The translations under genes were made by a program, and so were the position numbers. 64,000 bases of DNA from Chitinophaga skermanii. GTDB lineage: Bacteria; Bacteroidota; Bacteroidia; Chitinophagales; Chitinophagaceae. The DNA lies in NCBI RefSeq assembly GCF_003259335.1, contig NZ_QLLL01000003.1, positions 372,001 through 436,000 on the forward strand, in the 5' to 3' direction. Positions 52,184 to 62,524 of the stretch are shown piece by piece (the first letter of the stretch is position 1; the number at the start of each line of letters is the position of its first letter). The notes below the pieces were generated by a model that searched no databases, was not told where the DNA came from, and worked only from the letters and a program-made list of their open reading frames with translations.

Positions 52184-55100
52184 TTGAACATTCATCTAAT
52201 AAAACGGATAACCGGGCTTATCCTATTGCTTTTGTTATGGCTTACCGTGCGCGTTACTGCGCAGGAAAGAACCTATTTGTTTGATTCGCACTCTGTAAAT
52301 GAAGGCCTTTCACAAGGCAGCGTATACAGTATTATGCAAGATGAGCAAGGGTTTATCTGGTTTGCCACCAACGACGGGATTTCTCGTTTCGATGGTTACG
52401 TGTTCAATGTATACCGTAGCAACCCTAGCTTCTCAACTAACGGACAAAGAACCCCTTCCAAGGGCAAAATCTACAATAAATACGGCCTCGACGGTACGAA
52501 GTACTACGATTTGTTCCGCGACTCGCGCAAACAATTGCTCGTTTCCCACAACAATGGCATCAGTTTGTACGATCGGTATAGAGATATGTTCCGCCTCGTT
52601 TATAAGGATACCACCTATGCGAACGAAATGGAGCGGAACTTTAGTCATAAATTCTATATCCTCGGTGAAGACACCGCATCCCACTCTTTATGGGTATGGC
52701 GCCCCATGAAAGGTATTTATGTACTCGACAATACCAGCTTCGAACTAAAGAAAATCATACTCTACCCGCCATCCATCATCGCAGAAAAGCATTATCCAAA
52801 CTCCGTTGTAAAAGACGATACACGGATTTGGTTGAATTATGTGCCGGGAGAAATGATTGCCATGGATTTGAAAACAGCCAAGCTAACGACTTACTGTATT
52901 CCTACCATCGGCGATAATCCTGTGATTAAAACACTCGGTAAAGATTCCTTGCTGATTTGCAGCGCCGGGCATATTACCGTGTTCGATAAAAAGCGCAACA
53001 AATACACCGATCTGCCTTACAAGTCAATCGATCCACATAAAGAGCAGTTTAGTCCTTCCGTTATTGAATATGACAACAAAGGCAATGCTTGGATAGGGGG
53101 AAATGATGGTATTTTGATTTACAATATCAACTCCAACGAGGTAGTTAAACACATCGTTAGCTTTAATACGTTTGAAACCTATTCTTACAACGTTATATTG
53201 ACCATTTTCCGCGACCGATCCGACAATCTTTGGGTAGGAACCGATGGCGACGGCATTAAAAAATACGCGCCGGCGAAGAAAGTATTCAGCTTGTACCGTT
53301 CACCTTATCTTACACATAACATGGCGAAGGCCATTTACAAACACGATGATGGTAGGATGTATGTGGGTACGGAAGAAGATGGTTTAGACGTGTATGAAAA
53401 AACAGGTAAGTTTTTAAAACGTATCTCCAACAAAACGCGTCCTGGTATTTTCCCTAGTGACTATTTACATGCTATTTGCAGGGAGGATTACGAGCATTTG
53501 TGGTTACATTTCCGTGGCAGGATAGGCTTGTTCAACATAGAGAATGAAACCTATAGTGATTTAACGGACAAAGTACTGCAATTGGGGTTGAAGCAGCAAT
53601 TCAACCATAATCCCTTTGTATATAAAAGGGCCAATGGAGATGTGTACTTTAATTATGGTGAATACTTGTTGAAGTTCTCTGCCAAAGGCAATACGTATTC
53701 GGCCGACGTGGTGCATTTATTCGCAGGTGCCTCGTTGTTAAGTTACTTCGAAGACTTTCTAGGGAACCAATATGTAGGTACGCGGAATGGGTTATTTATG
53801 AAGCCCAATAACGATGCATCTTGGCAAAGAGTGAGTATTCCCGATGTAGTGGAAGTATATTCCGTCAACAAAAACGCGCACAACCAACTATTGCTCGGTA
53901 CGAACCGGGGACTATTGGTATTCGACGATAAACATCAACTCATAAAACATTATAATAGTTTCGATTATCCTAACATGGCCAACGATTTCGTATATGGCGT
54001 GCTATTGGATGATAAAGACAGGGTATGGGTGAGTCATAATAAAGGTATTTCCCAAATTAACTTAGCGAGCGACGAAATTATTACCTACGATCACCAAGAT
54101 GGTTTACAGAGTAACGAATTCAACAAAGGCGCTTATTTTAAATCGATGGACGGGGAACTGTTTTTCGGCGGAGCGAAAGGCGTGAACGGGTTTTACCCGC
54201 GTAACTTCAAGAATAACAACAATGTACCGCGTGTTATCATCAAAAGATTAGACGTAGTAGAGAAACCGTTTAAATCGGATACCGCTATCTCGTTGTTAAA
54301 ACGCGTGGAATTGCCATATAACCAGAATACGATCGCCATAGAATTTGTGCCGATAGAATATACCAATCCACAGAAGAACCATGTGCAATACAAATTGGAA
54401 GGCGTGGATGAAGATTGGTTGCAAGCGAGTAATACCCGTACAGCAAGGTATACGAACTTACGTCCAGGCACTTACACGTTTAAAGTAAAGGCCAGCAATA
54501 ACGATGGTATTTGGGATAATAACTATACTACCTTAGAAATTACCATTCGTGTGCCTTTCTGGCAAACATTATGGTTTAGATTTTTGTTATTGCTCCTGGT
54601 GCTGGGAATTGCCTATTATTTTTCGGCACTGTACTTGGATTATAAGTTGCGCACCGAGAAATTGAAATTAGAGAAAGAGCAAGCCGTGGATCAAGAACGT
54701 GCCCGTATTTCCAGCGATATGCACGACGATTTAGGATCGGGCTTAAGTACGATTAGATTATTAAGTGAAATTGCCAAGAGAAAGATTAAAGACCCTTCGC
54801 AAACCAATGAAATAGAACGTATTTCATCGGCAGCAGGAGAGCTGGTAGACAAGATGAGCGAGATTATTTGGGCGATGAACTCGTCGAACGACTCGCTGGC
54901 CAACTTAATAGCCTACATGCGGAGTTTTGGCGCCGATTTCTTAGAACATGCTCATATACAGGTCCATTTCTTAATCCCGGAAACAATTCCGAATGTGAAA
55001 TTGAGTGGAGGAACGCGTCGTAATATTTATTTAGCCGTGAAGGAGAGTTTGCATAACGTGGTAAAACATGCACAAGCAACGGAGGTAACGGTAGAAATAT

Positions 55101-55282
55101 TAGTGGGCAAGAACCTGCACATCACGATCCATGATAATGGGAAAGGATTTGATCCCGAGAAAGTACGCTTATTTGGGAATGGTTTGAAAAACATTCAAAA
55201 AAGGATGCAAGTAGTAGGTGGTACGGCAGAGATAACCTCTCAGAACGGCACCATTGTAAATCTTGATATCCCGTTGATTTAG
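52184..55282 (+). CDS. Sensor histidine kinase with periplasmic Reg_prop propeller
   Basis: 1032 residues, TTG start. A signal-anchor helix is followed by a large periplasmic sensor (about 30-790). It has Reg_prop repeats such as EGLSQGSVYSIMQDEQGFIWFATNDGISRFDG and ends in a Y_Y_Y domain (YKLEGVDEDWLQA, LRPGTYTFKVKASNNDG). After one membrane helix (about 800-818) come a HisKA_3-type dimerisation region (SSDMHDDLGSGLSTIRLLSEI) and a HATPase domain (HDNGKGFDPEKVRLFGNGLKNIQKRM). This matches NarX/LytS-like kinases of Bacteroidota that pair with LuxR-type regulators, and the next gene is one. The ligand is unknown. Confidence 0.92.
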   Translation: MNIHLIKRITGLILLLLLWLTVRVTAQERTYLFDSHSVNEGLSQGSVYSIMQDEQGFIWFATNDGISRFDGYVFNVYRSNPSFSTNGQRTPSKGKIYNKYGLDGTKYYDLFRDSRKQLLVSHNNGISLYDRYRDMFRLVYKDTTYANEMERNFSHKFYILGEDTASHSLWVWRPMKGIYVLDNTSFELKKIILYPPSIIAEKHYPNSVVKDDTRIWLNYVPGEMIAMDLKTAKLTTYCIPTIGDNPVIKTLGKDSLLICSAGHITVFDKKRNKYTDLPYKSIDPHKEQFSPSVIEYDNKGNAWIGGNDGILIYNINSNEVVKHIVSFNTFETYSYNVILTIFRDRSDNLWVGTDGDGIKKYAPAKKVFSLYRSPYLTHNMAKAIYKHDDGRMYVGTEEDGLDVYEKTGKFLKRISNKTRPGIFPSDYLHAICREDYEHLWLHFRGRIGLFNIENETYSDLTDKVLQLGLKQQFNHNPFVYKRANGDVYFNYGEYLLKFSAKGNTYSADVVHLFAGASLLSYFEDFLGNQYVGTRNGLFMKPNNDASWQRVSIPDVVEVYSVNKNAHNQLLLGTNRGLLVFDDKHQLIKHYNSFDYPNMANDFVYGVLLDDKDRVWVSHNKGISQINLASDEIITYDHQDGLQSNEFNKGAYFKSMDGELFFGGAKGVNGFYPRNFKNNNNVPRVIIKRLDVVEKPFKSDTAISLLKRVELPYNQNTIAIEFVPIEYTNPQKNHVQYKLEGVDEDWLQASNTRTARYTNLRPGTYTFKVKASNNDGIWDNNYTTLEITIRVPFWQTLWFRFLLLLLVLGIAYYFSALYLDYKLRTEKLKLEKEQAVDQERARISSDMHDDLGSGLSTIRLLSEIAKRKIKDPSQTNEIERISSAAGELVDKMSEIIWAMNSSNDSLANLIAYMRSFGADFLEHAHIQVHFLIPETIPNVKLSGGTRRNIYLAVKESLHNVVKHAQATEVTVEILVGKNLHITIHDNGKGFDPEKVRLFGNGLKNIQKRMQVVGGTAEITSQNGTIVNLDIPLI

Positions 55283-55366
55283 TATATTTTTGTTAACGAT
55301 AGCATATAAGTGTTATTGCTTTAAATTGAAATGATGGTATATTCGAAAAAAAAGCTCCAAGATAGT

Positions 55367-55996
55367 ATGGATATCATATCTGTGGCGATTGTGGAAGATA
55401 ATCATGATATACGTACGGCCATGGAATTACTGATCAATGGTTCGGATGGATACGCTTGTATTGGCGCGTTCAATAACGCTGAAGCGGCCTTAGAGAAGAT
55501 TCCGCATTTAATGCCCAATGTAGTATTAATGGACTTCAATCTACCCGGCATGAACGGCATTGAATGTATTGCCCGTTTAAAGGCAGAATTCCCCGACATG
55601 CAATTCATGATGCTAACAGTATATGAAGACGATGAGAAAGTATTCAACGCTTTGGAAGCAGGTGCTAGCGGGTATATCTTGAAGAAAACTTCACCAGGTG
55701 AGTTATTAGAAGCCATTCGTGACTTACACGAAGGTGGATCACCGATGAGTTCACAAATTGCGCGTAGGGTAGTAGCTTACTTCCAAAAGCAAGCGAAGCC
55801 GAATCCAGCCTTGGAAGCATTAACTTCACGTGAGAAAGAAATTCTTGATCAACTTTCTAAAGGGTTTTTGTACAAAGAAATTGCGGGTAACTTGTTTATC
55901 AGCATTGAAACAGTGCGCAGGCACGTACATAACATCTATGAGAAATTGCATGTTCGCAGTAGAACGGATGCCGTGAATAAGTATTTCAATCGATAG
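55367..55996 (+). CDS. LuxR/NarL-type response regulator
   Basis: Receiver domain about 1-120, with ISVAIVEDNHDIR, phospho-acceptor D56 in VVLMDFNLPGMNG, and the C-terminal LuxR HTH about 145-209 (LTSREKEILDQLSKGFLYKEIAGNLFISIETVRRHVHNIYEKL). 209 residues from ATG 55367. ATG 55331 would add a 12-residue tail with no receiver homology. It lies 84 bp after the kinase and should be its partner. A terminator follows. Confidence 0.92.
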   Translation: MDIISVAIVEDNHDIRTAMELLINGSDGYACIGAFNNAEAALEKIPHLMPNVVLMDFNLPGMNGIECIARLKAEFPDMQFMMLTVYEDDEKVFNALEAGASGYILKKTSPGELLEAIRDLHEGGSPMSSQIARRVVAYFQKQAKPNPALEALTSREKEILDQLSKGFLYKEIAGNLFISIETVRRHVHNIYEKLHVRSRTDAVNKYFNR

Positions 55997-56027
55997 GTTA
56001 AACCAATACGATATTGTGTAAATAATT

Positions 56028-56060
56028 AAGCGTCTCCTTTTTATGATGGGAGACGCTTTT
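56028..56060 (+). terminator. Terminator after the response regulator gene
   Basis: The stem AAGCGTCTCC/GGAGACGCTT (56028-56037 with 56049-56058) and a 4-T tail close the kinase/regulator unit. Confidence 0.88.
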
Positions 56061-56123
56061 AATTTTAGGTAGGTATAGGTATAAAAGAAACTTGTTCGGC
56101 ACGCGGTGTAAACCTTGCTTAGA

Positions 56124-56237
56124 TTATTCACGTTGTTTATGCGCAACGTGTAGCATGAATTTACGGGTGAAGTGTAACATGAGTACGATGGATGCAATGC
56201 CAAGGCAAGCAATTTTGAACAGCAAACTGGTTTTCAT
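56124..56237 (-). CDS. Candidate 37-residue single-span membrane protein
   Basis: The reverse strand encodes an ATG at 56237 and a stop at 56124-56126. The product is MKTSLLFKIACLGIASIVLM and 17 further residues (HFTRKFML then VAHKQRE). It has one membrane helix (about 4-22), then a basic tail. It is too short to be judged by codon statistics. It looks like a small membrane protein because the helix is followed by positive residues. No ribosome-binding site is clear. Confidence 0.45.
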   Translation of the reverse strand: MKTSLLFKIACLGIASIVLMLHFTRKFMLHVAHKQRE

Positions 56238-56701
56238 GAGATATGGAGTTAATGAATTAATCGGGACGTAGGTGTATGGGAGCTGTGTTGAAGGTGGACT
56301 TTAAAGATCCCCGCTACGCTGTCGCTCTACCCATTCCCGGGATCATTTCATTACAGGCCCATGAAAAATGCTAGTGGCATATCCTGTTTAATGGCTCTTG
56401 TGCAAGACTGTTGGCTAATCTGCTGTAAATATAGATAAATATTTTATATAACAATTATTTTAAATAGAAATTTCTTTGGATAACAGGGTGGAATGTTACA
56501 TTGTAACCCAACCAAGCGAGTAACAGGGCGGTAAAACTTTTCCACAATAATGGAAAGTTAACGTTCTAATTGGCTAAAAGCCAGTAATTTAAGCATCGTG
56601 CAAAACTAATACTTGCGATTTTCGCGTAAACATTTATTTTTGCCAACGATCGGATTTTGCTAAAAGTTTTAGTAAGTTGTAAACCTGGAATAATATTGCT
56701 T
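56238..56701. other. Upstream region of parE with short repeats
   Basis: About 460 bp. A direct repeat TAACAGGGYGG occurs at 56481-56491 and 56521-56531 (one mismatch), 40 bp apart. Between them is the 13-bp inverted repeat GTTACATTGTAAC (56495-56507). These may be regulatory sites for parE. No ORF of note on the plus strand. Confidence 0.4.
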
Positions 56702-58588
56702 ATGGCAAACACAGATAATAAAGACATATTTGCCGCCTATACGGAAGACTCCATTCGCTCGCTCGATTGGCGCGAACACATTAGGTTGAGGCCCGGTATG
56801 TATATCGGTAAATTGGGCGACGGTACTAGTACTGACGATGGTATCTATATCCTTATCAAGGAGGTAGTAGATAACTGTATTGATGAACACACGATGGGCT
56901 TTGGTAAACAAATCGACATCAAAGTAACCGAGCATTCGGTAACTGTTCGCGATTATGGCCGTGGTATCCCGTTAGGGAAAGTGGTAGATGTAGTGAGTAA
57001 AATCAATACCGGTGCTAAGTACGATAGTAAAGCCTTCCAGAAATCAGTGGGGTTGAACGGTGTGGGTACTAAAGCTGTTAACGCACTCTCTCAATACTTT
57101 AAAGTACAATCTGTTCGTGAAGGCCGCGCGAAAGTAGCGGAATTCGAAAAAGGTATCCTCGTTAAAGAACACAAAGAAGCCCCTACGAAAGAAGTAAACG
57201 GCACTTTGGTAACGTTCACGCCCGATGATACCGTTTTCAAGAACTTCAAGTACATTCCTGAATATCTCGAGAAACAAATCTGGAATTATTGCTTCCTCAA
57301 TGCAGGTTTGCAAATCAATTTCAACGGGCAGAAATACGTGTCTAAAAATGGGTTGCTCGATTTGTTGCAACGCGTTACCAACGAAGAAGATCTTCGCTAC
57401 CCAATTATCCACTTAAAAGGGGAGGATATTGAAGTGGCATTAACGCACGCTAACCAATACGGGGAAGAGTATTATTCCTTCGTAAACGGTCAGCATACCA
57501 CCCAAGGCGGTACACACCTCGGTGCCTTCCGTGAAGCGGTGGTTAAAACGGTACGCGATTTCTACAAGAAAGACTATGAAGCTACAGACATCCGTGCTTC
57601 TATTTGTGCTGCTATTTCTGTGCGTGTACAAGAACCTGTTTTCGAATCTCAAACGAAAACCAAGTTAGGTTCGCAAACGGTATACGAAGGCGGTCCTTCT
57701 ATGAAGGCTTTCGTGTTGGAATTCTTATCCAAACAACTCGACGATTTCCTACATAAAAACCCTTCTACAGCCGAAGCGCTTAAAAAACGTATCGAGCAAA
57801 GTGAGCGTGAAAGAAAGGAATTAGCCGGTATCAAGAAACTTGCCAACGAACGCGCTAAAAAAGCGAACCTGCATAACCGTAAACTACGCGATTGTAAAAT
57901 TCACTTGAACGACGAAGTAACCGGGAAAGATAAAGATGAATCGAAACGTTTAGATACGATGATCTTTATCACGGAAGGTGACTCTGCCAGTGGTTCTATT
58001 ACTAAATCGCGTAACGTCGAAACCCAAGCAGTATTTAGCTTACGTGGTAAGCCTTTAAACTGCTTCGGCCTTACGAAAAAAGTAGTATACGAAAACGAAG
58101 AGTTCAACTTATTACAACACGCCCTCAACATCGAAGAAGGTATCGAAGATTTGCGTTACAACCAGATCGTTATCGCTACCGATGCCGACGTGGATGGTAT
58201 GCACATTCGTTTGTTACTGTTGTCGTTCTTTTTACAATTCTTCCCGGATTTAGTGAAGAACGGGCACGTGTACATCTTGGAAACACCGTTATTTAGGGTG
58301 CGTAATAAACAAGAAACGATTTATTGCTATAATGAAGAAGAGAAAGCCAAGGCCGTTAAAAAGCTGGGCAATAAGCCTGAAATTACCCGCTTCAAGGGTT
58401 TAGGTGAAATCTCTCCTTCGGAATTCGGTAATTTCATCGGTGAAGATATTCGCCTCGAACCGATTATTCTCAATAAAGACACGCATATCCAAAAGCTGTT
58501 AGAATACTATATGGGTAAAAACACGCAGGATAGGCAAGAATTCATTATTGGGAACCTCCGCTACGAGAAAGACCTTATTGCAGAATAA
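56702..58588 (+). CDS. parE: DNA topoisomerase IV subunit B
   Basis: ATPase subunit of topoisomerase IV, which decatenates and relaxes DNA. 628 residues from ATG 56702. Earlier in-frame starts at 56657 are not supported. The GHKL ATPase is clear ([35 protein letters not shown]). The TOPRIM domain has TEGDSA (424-429) and [10 protein letters not shown]. Length and absence of the GyrB insertion favour ParE over GyrB. The next gene begins 13 bp downstream, and parC lies 1.35 kb further on. Confidence 0.93.
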   Translation: MANTDNKDIFAAYTEDSIRSLDWREHIRLRPGMYIGKLGDGTSTDDGIYILIKEVVDNCIDEHTMGFGKQIDIKVTEHSVTVRDYGRGIPLGKVVDVVSKINTGAKYDSKAFQKSVGLNGVGTKAVNALSQYFKVQSVREGRAKVAEFEKGILVKEHKEAPTKEVNGTLVTFTPDDTVFKNFKYIPEYLEKQIWNYCFLNAGLQINFNGQKYVSKNGLLDLLQRVTNEEDLRYPIIHLKGEDIEVALTHANQYGEEYYSFVNGQHTTQGGTHLGAFREAVVKTVRDFYKKDYEATDIRASICAAISVRVQEPVFESQTKTKLGSQTVYEGGPSMKAFVLEFLSKQLDDFLHKNPSTAEALKKRIEQSERERKELAGIKKLANERAKKANLHNRKLRDCKIHLNDEVTGKDKDESKRLDTMIFITEGDSASGSITKSRNVETQAVFSLRGKPLNCFGLTKKVVYENEEFNLLQHALNIEEGIEDLRYNQIVIATDADVDGMHIRLLLLSFFLQFFPDLVKNGHVYILETPLFRVRNKQETIYCYNEEEKAKAVKKLGNKPEITRFKGLGEISPSEFGNFIGEDIRLEPIILNKDTHIQKLLEYYMGKNTQDRQEFIIGNLRYEKDLIAE

Positions 58589-58601
58589 TTCGAGAATAGT
58601 T

Positions 58602-59462
58602 ATGTCGCTGATTCATATTGTATTTGGACAATCGAATATACCCAACCTCCAAGCTGCTATAGAAATGGAAAGTAGCCTGGCAGGGGAAATTATGAGTTTC
58701 GAGGATGATTTATCGGTAGGACCCGTATTTATTCTCGATACAAACGATGGTAAAGAAGCCCGCACGCAATGGTGGAACGAAATTTATGATGTTGCCCCGG
58801 CAGCACCTACTTTGCTCGACGAAACCGAAGCACCTGTGCAAGCACAGCCTCCCGCAGATCCCGTGAAAGCTTTAAAACAAAAGCTGAAAGAAGATGAAGA
58901 ATTGCATGCATGGATTTGGGCCGGTCAAAACGCCAGCGATGTTTGCGGCTATTTCTGGTTGATTAGTCAACTCGATGCCTTTTCCGGTCGCATCCACATC
59001 ATTTACCTCAACAACTTACCATTCTTGAATGAGAAAGGCGGCGTGTTTTACCCAACACACCTCCACCAAATTCTACCCAAAGAATTCCTAAAAGCCCGCA
59101 AATTGGCCCGCCCGGTTTCTTTGGCAGAGTTCGAATTGGATGGCGATGAATGGAGAAGGTTGATGAACGAAAACGCCGGTATCCGCTTGTTGGAAGGTGG
59201 TAAAAAGTTAAGGGGCGAACCCGCTACATTTTACGATAAAGATCTCTTACAACAGGGTCAAAAAGATTTCATAAAAGCATCGCGCGTAATATCGCAAATG
59301 ACCGGTAAATTGAAGTTTCCAATTCCAGAACAGTTCCTGTGCTGGCGCTTGAAAGAGCTTGTAAAGCAAGAGAAACTAGTGAGCAGGGGGGAACTGAAAA
59401 CCATGCGAGATTTTGATGTGAAACAGCCCGGCGGAAACGACGCAAACGTAACAGAAAACTAA
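58602..59462 (+). CDS. DUF1835 domain protein
   Basis: 286 residues from ATG 58602 (an upstream frame start at 58548 overlaps parE). The DUF1835 N-terminal half reads IHIVFGQSNIPNLQAAIEM, DDLSVGPVF, ELHAWIWAGQNASDVCGYFWLISQL and GRIHIIYLNNLPFL. The C-terminal half is helical and resembles DUF3658 (EFELDGDEWRRLMNENAGIRL, VISQMTGKL). The function is unknown. It is placed between the two topoisomerase IV subunit genes. Confidence 0.88.
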   Translation: MSLIHIVFGQSNIPNLQAAIEMESSLAGEIMSFEDDLSVGPVFILDTNDGKEARTQWWNEIYDVAPAAPTLLDETEAPVQAQPPADPVKALKQKLKEDEELHAWIWAGQNASDVCGYFWLISQLDAFSGRIHIIYLNNLPFLNEKGGVFYPTHLHQILPKEFLKARKLARPVSLAEFELDGDEWRRLMNENAGIRLLEGGKKLRGEPATFYDKDLLQQGQKDFIKASRVISQMTGKLKFPIPEQFLCWRLKELVKQEKLVSRGELKTMRDFDVKQPGGNDANVTEN

Positions 59463-59471
59463 GACAGGCAT

Positions 59472-59867
59472 ATGATCAAAATAGCACCATTAATTGTACA
59501 AGGCCAGGATGAAAGGGGCAGTAATTACAATTGGGATTGCAATAGAACAGGCAATTTTATATTGTGTTACCGCAATGCAGGTTCAACGAGTGGGCAACAT
59601 TACCACGAAGGGAAAAGCGACAATAAGAACCCCGAAATCATGTACCTGCTTAGCGGTACGGCAAAAATGCATTATTGTGCATTAAGTAGCACGAACATCG
59701 AAACCATCGAATTCAGTGCGCCGGCCCGTATAGAAATACCTATTTTGATATGGCATGAATTAGAAGCAGTAACAGATTGCAGCTTCATCGAATTGAATTC
59801 GCTGGATGATGTGAAAGTTGATTCTGTGCGTATTTGGCGAAAAGATTTTGAACAAGGAAAACGGTAA
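59472..59867 (+). CDS. Cupin-like protein
   Basis: 131 residues in a cupin beta-barrel. The strands include GQHYHEGKS (metal-type histidines) and IMYLLSGTAKMHY, then RIEIPILIWHELEAVTDCSFIELN, whose late His completes the usual metal site. Substrate unknown; small cupins often bind sugars or metabolites. It is 9 bp after DUF1835 and 69 bp before parC. Confidence 0.8.
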   Translation: MIKIAPLIVQGQDERGSNYNWDCNRTGNFILCYRNAGSTSGQHYHEGKSDNKNPEIMYLLSGTAKMHYCALSSTNIETIEFSAPARIEIPILIWHELEAVTDCSFIELNSLDDVKVDSVRIWRKDFEQGKR

Positions 59868-59936
59868 ATAATAAAACGAACGATAGATTAAGGTAAGGTG
59901 GATGACATTTTACCAGGATCGAAAAAATAAATTGCT

Positions 59937-62477
59937 ATGAGCAACAACGAACAACTTCCTGGAGATGGCGCATTACACGAAGTAATGCACGTAGGCGGGA
60001 TGTACGAAAATTGGTTTCTCGATTACGCTTCTTATGTAATTCTTGAAAGGGCCGTTCCTTCAATAGAAGATGGTTTAAAACCCGTACAGCGTCGTATCCT
60101 GCACGCCATGAAGGAAATGGACGATGGTAGATTCAACAAAGTGGCCAATGTAATTGGTCAAACCATGCAATATCACCCGCATGGTGATGCCTCCATTGGC
60201 GATGCTATGGTGAACCTCGGGCAAAAAGATTTATTGATCGAAACCCAAGGTAACTGGGGCGATGTAAGAACAGGCGACGATGCAGCGGCTCCCCGTTATA
60301 TCGAAGCCCGCTTGTCGAAATTCGCTAACGAAGTAGCCTTCAACCCTAAAACTACCTCATGGCAGTTAAGCTACGATGGTCGTAAAAACGAGCCATTGAA
60401 CTTGCCCATGAAGTTCCCCCTCTTACTCGCACAAGGTGCAGAAGGTATCGCCGTAGGTTTATCTACGAAAATCCTTCCCCACAACTTCAACGAGTTAATC
60501 GATGCCAGTATTAAACACTTGCGCGGTAAGAAATTCGAAATCTTCCCGGATTTTATGACCGGTGGGATGGTAGATGTGGCCAACTACAACGATGGTAAAC
60601 GCGGCGGTAAAGTGCGCGTACGTGCACATATCGAAGAACGCGATAAGAAAACCCTCGTAATCAAAGACGTGCCGTACGGTGTAACTACTACGCAAGTAAT
60701 GGATTCCATCGTAAAAGCCAATGATAACAGCAAAATCAAGATCAAGAAAGTCGTAGATAATACCGCGGCAGAAGTAGAAATTGAAGTGCAATTGGCACCA
60801 GGTATTTCTCCTGATATTACCATCGACGCATTATACGCATTCACCGATTGCGAAATCTCAATTTCGCCGAATGCTTGTGTAATCGTTGAAGATAAACCAC
60901 GATTCCTCACAGTTTCCGACTTGTTACGCGAATCAACCGACCTCACCAAGGAACTGTTGAAGAAAGAACTCGAGATCAAACTCGCGGAACTGGAAGACAA
61001 ATGGCACTATACTTCCTTAGAGAAAATCTTCTTCGAAAAAGGTATCTACAAGGAATTAGAACAGAAACATAAAGATTGGGATGCCGTAATTGCTGCCATC
61101 GATAAAGGTTTCGCTCCCTATAAAAAAAGCCTCAAACGGGCTATCAGCCGCGAGGATATTCTCAAATTAACAGAGAAGCCCGTACGCCGTATCTACCGCC
61201 TCGATATCAACGAATTGAACGCTCAAATCAAAGGTATTGAAGCCGATATCGCAGAAGTTAAAAACAACTTGGCACACCTCGTTGAGTTTACGATCGCTTA
61301 CTACGAAAACTTGCAAAAGAAATACGGTAAAGGACGCGAACGTAAAACAGAACTCAAAACATTCGATACCATCCAAGTACAACAAGTAGCCATCGCCAAC
61401 ACGAAAATCTACGTAAACCGCGCAGATGGTTTCATTGGTACTACCCTGAAGAAAGATGAATTCGTAGCAGATTGCTCCGACCTCGATAACATCATCGTGT
61501 TCAGAAGAGATGGTAAGATGTTGGTAACCAAAGTAGCCGATAAAACATTCGTAGGAAAAGATATCATCCATGTCGACGTGTTCAAGAAGAACGACGATCG
61601 CACAACGTACAACATGATTTACGTGGATGGTAAAACCGGTGTAAGCTACGCGAAACGCTTCAACGTTACCGGTATTACCCGCGATAAAGAATACGATTTA
61701 ATCAAAGGAGAAAAGAACTCTAAAGTTCACTATTTCACCGCTAACCCGAACGGGGAAGCAGAAGTCGTATCAATCAAATTGAGCCCGAATTGTGCTGCTA
61801 GGAATAAAGAATTCGATGTATTCTTCGAAACAATCGCCATTAAGAACAGGAACTCTTTAGGAAACCAAGTTACGAAGTATCCTATCCGCAACGTGAAGTT
61901 CAAAGAGAAAGGTGTATCTACCTTATCAGGCCTAAAAATCTGGTACGACGATGCTATCGGTCGATTAAATACCGAAAACCGCGGTGTATTTATAGGTAGC
62001 TTCGAAACGGATGATAAAATCATTGTGTTCTATAAAAACGGCACGTACGAGTTAACCAATTACGAGTTAACCAACCGCTATGAACCAGAAGAAGCGATGT
62101 ACATCGAGAAATTCAATCCAGAGAAAATCATCTCCGCGATTTATTTCGATGCAGACAAAAAACAATTCAACCTCAAACGTTTCAAAATCGAAACACAAAC
62201 GTTGAATAACAAGTTCTCCTTCATCAAAGACGGTCCTAAAAACTACTTAGAACTTATTACAACACAAGCCGATCCAATCGTGCGTGTTAGCTACGGTAAA
62301 AAGAAAGACCCGGTAGAGGAGGAATATAACTTAGCTGAGCAAATTGAAGTAATGGGGTATAAAACAGTCGGTACCAGGTTCGTAGGAGATGACCTAATTT
62401 CCTTAGAACTCATTTCAGAAGATGAAACAGAAGAAAGTGAAAACGACGATGCTAATATCCAAGGAGAATTATTCTAA
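59937..62477 (+). CDS. parC: DNA topoisomerase IV subunit A
   Basis: DNA breakage-reunion subunit, 846 residues. It shows YASYVILERAVPSIEDGLKPVQRR, QTMQYHPHGDASIGDAMV and the catalytic Tyr 121 in AAPRYIEARL. The C-terminal beta-pinwheel part lacks the GyrA box, in keeping with ParC. The acidic tail (ETEESENDDANIQGELF) is usual in Bacteroidota. Quinolone-target region around residue 80 is intact. A terminator follows. Confidence 0.93.
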   Translation: MSNNEQLPGDGALHEVMHVGGMYENWFLDYASYVILERAVPSIEDGLKPVQRRILHAMKEMDDGRFNKVANVIGQTMQYHPHGDASIGDAMVNLGQKDLLIETQGNWGDVRTGDDAAAPRYIEARLSKFANEVAFNPKTTSWQLSYDGRKNEPLNLPMKFPLLLAQGAEGIAVGLSTKILPHNFNELIDASIKHLRGKKFEIFPDFMTGGMVDVANYNDGKRGGKVRVRAHIEERDKKTLVIKDVPYGVTTTQVMDSIVKANDNSKIKIKKVVDNTAAEVEIEVQLAPGISPDITIDALYAFTDCEISISPNACVIVEDKPRFLTVSDLLRESTDLTKELLKKELEIKLAELEDKWHYTSLEKIFFEKGIYKELEQKHKDWDAVIAAIDKGFAPYKKSLKRAISREDILKLTEKPVRRIYRLDINELNAQIKGIEADIAEVKNNLAHLVEFTIAYYENLQKKYGKGRERKTELKTFDTIQVQQVAIANTKIYVNRADGFIGTTLKKDEFVADCSDLDNIIVFRRDGKMLVTKVADKTFVGKDIIHVDVFKKNDDRTTYNMIYVDGKTGVSYAKRFNVTGITRDKEYDLIKGEKNSKVHYFTANPNGEAEVVSIKLSPNCAARNKEFDVFFETIAIKNRNSLGNQVTKYPIRNVKFKEKGVSTLSGLKIWYDDAIGRLNTENRGVFIGSFETDDKIIVFYKNGTYELTNYELTNRYEPEEAMYIEKFNPEKIISAIYFDADKKQFNLKRFKIETQTLNNKFSFIKDGPKNYLELITTQADPIVRVSYGKKKDPVEEEYNLAEQIEVMGYKTVGTRFVGDDLISLELISEDETEESENDDANIQGELF

Positions 62478-62492
62478 TAGCTTATAGATAAT

Positions 62493-62524
62493 AAAAACGC
62501 CTCGCTGCAAAGCGGGGCGTTTTT
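62493..62524 (+). terminator. Terminator after parC
   Basis: The stem AAAAACGCCTCGCT / AGCGGGGCGTTTTT (62493-62506 with 62511-62524) has a 4-nt loop and one G-T wobble. Confidence 0.92.

Noticed and set aside
55826..56212. Minus-strand frame opposite the response regulator
   Set aside because: It is antisense to the LuxR-type domain and low in protein character; the small 56124-56237 frame is in a different register and looks better.
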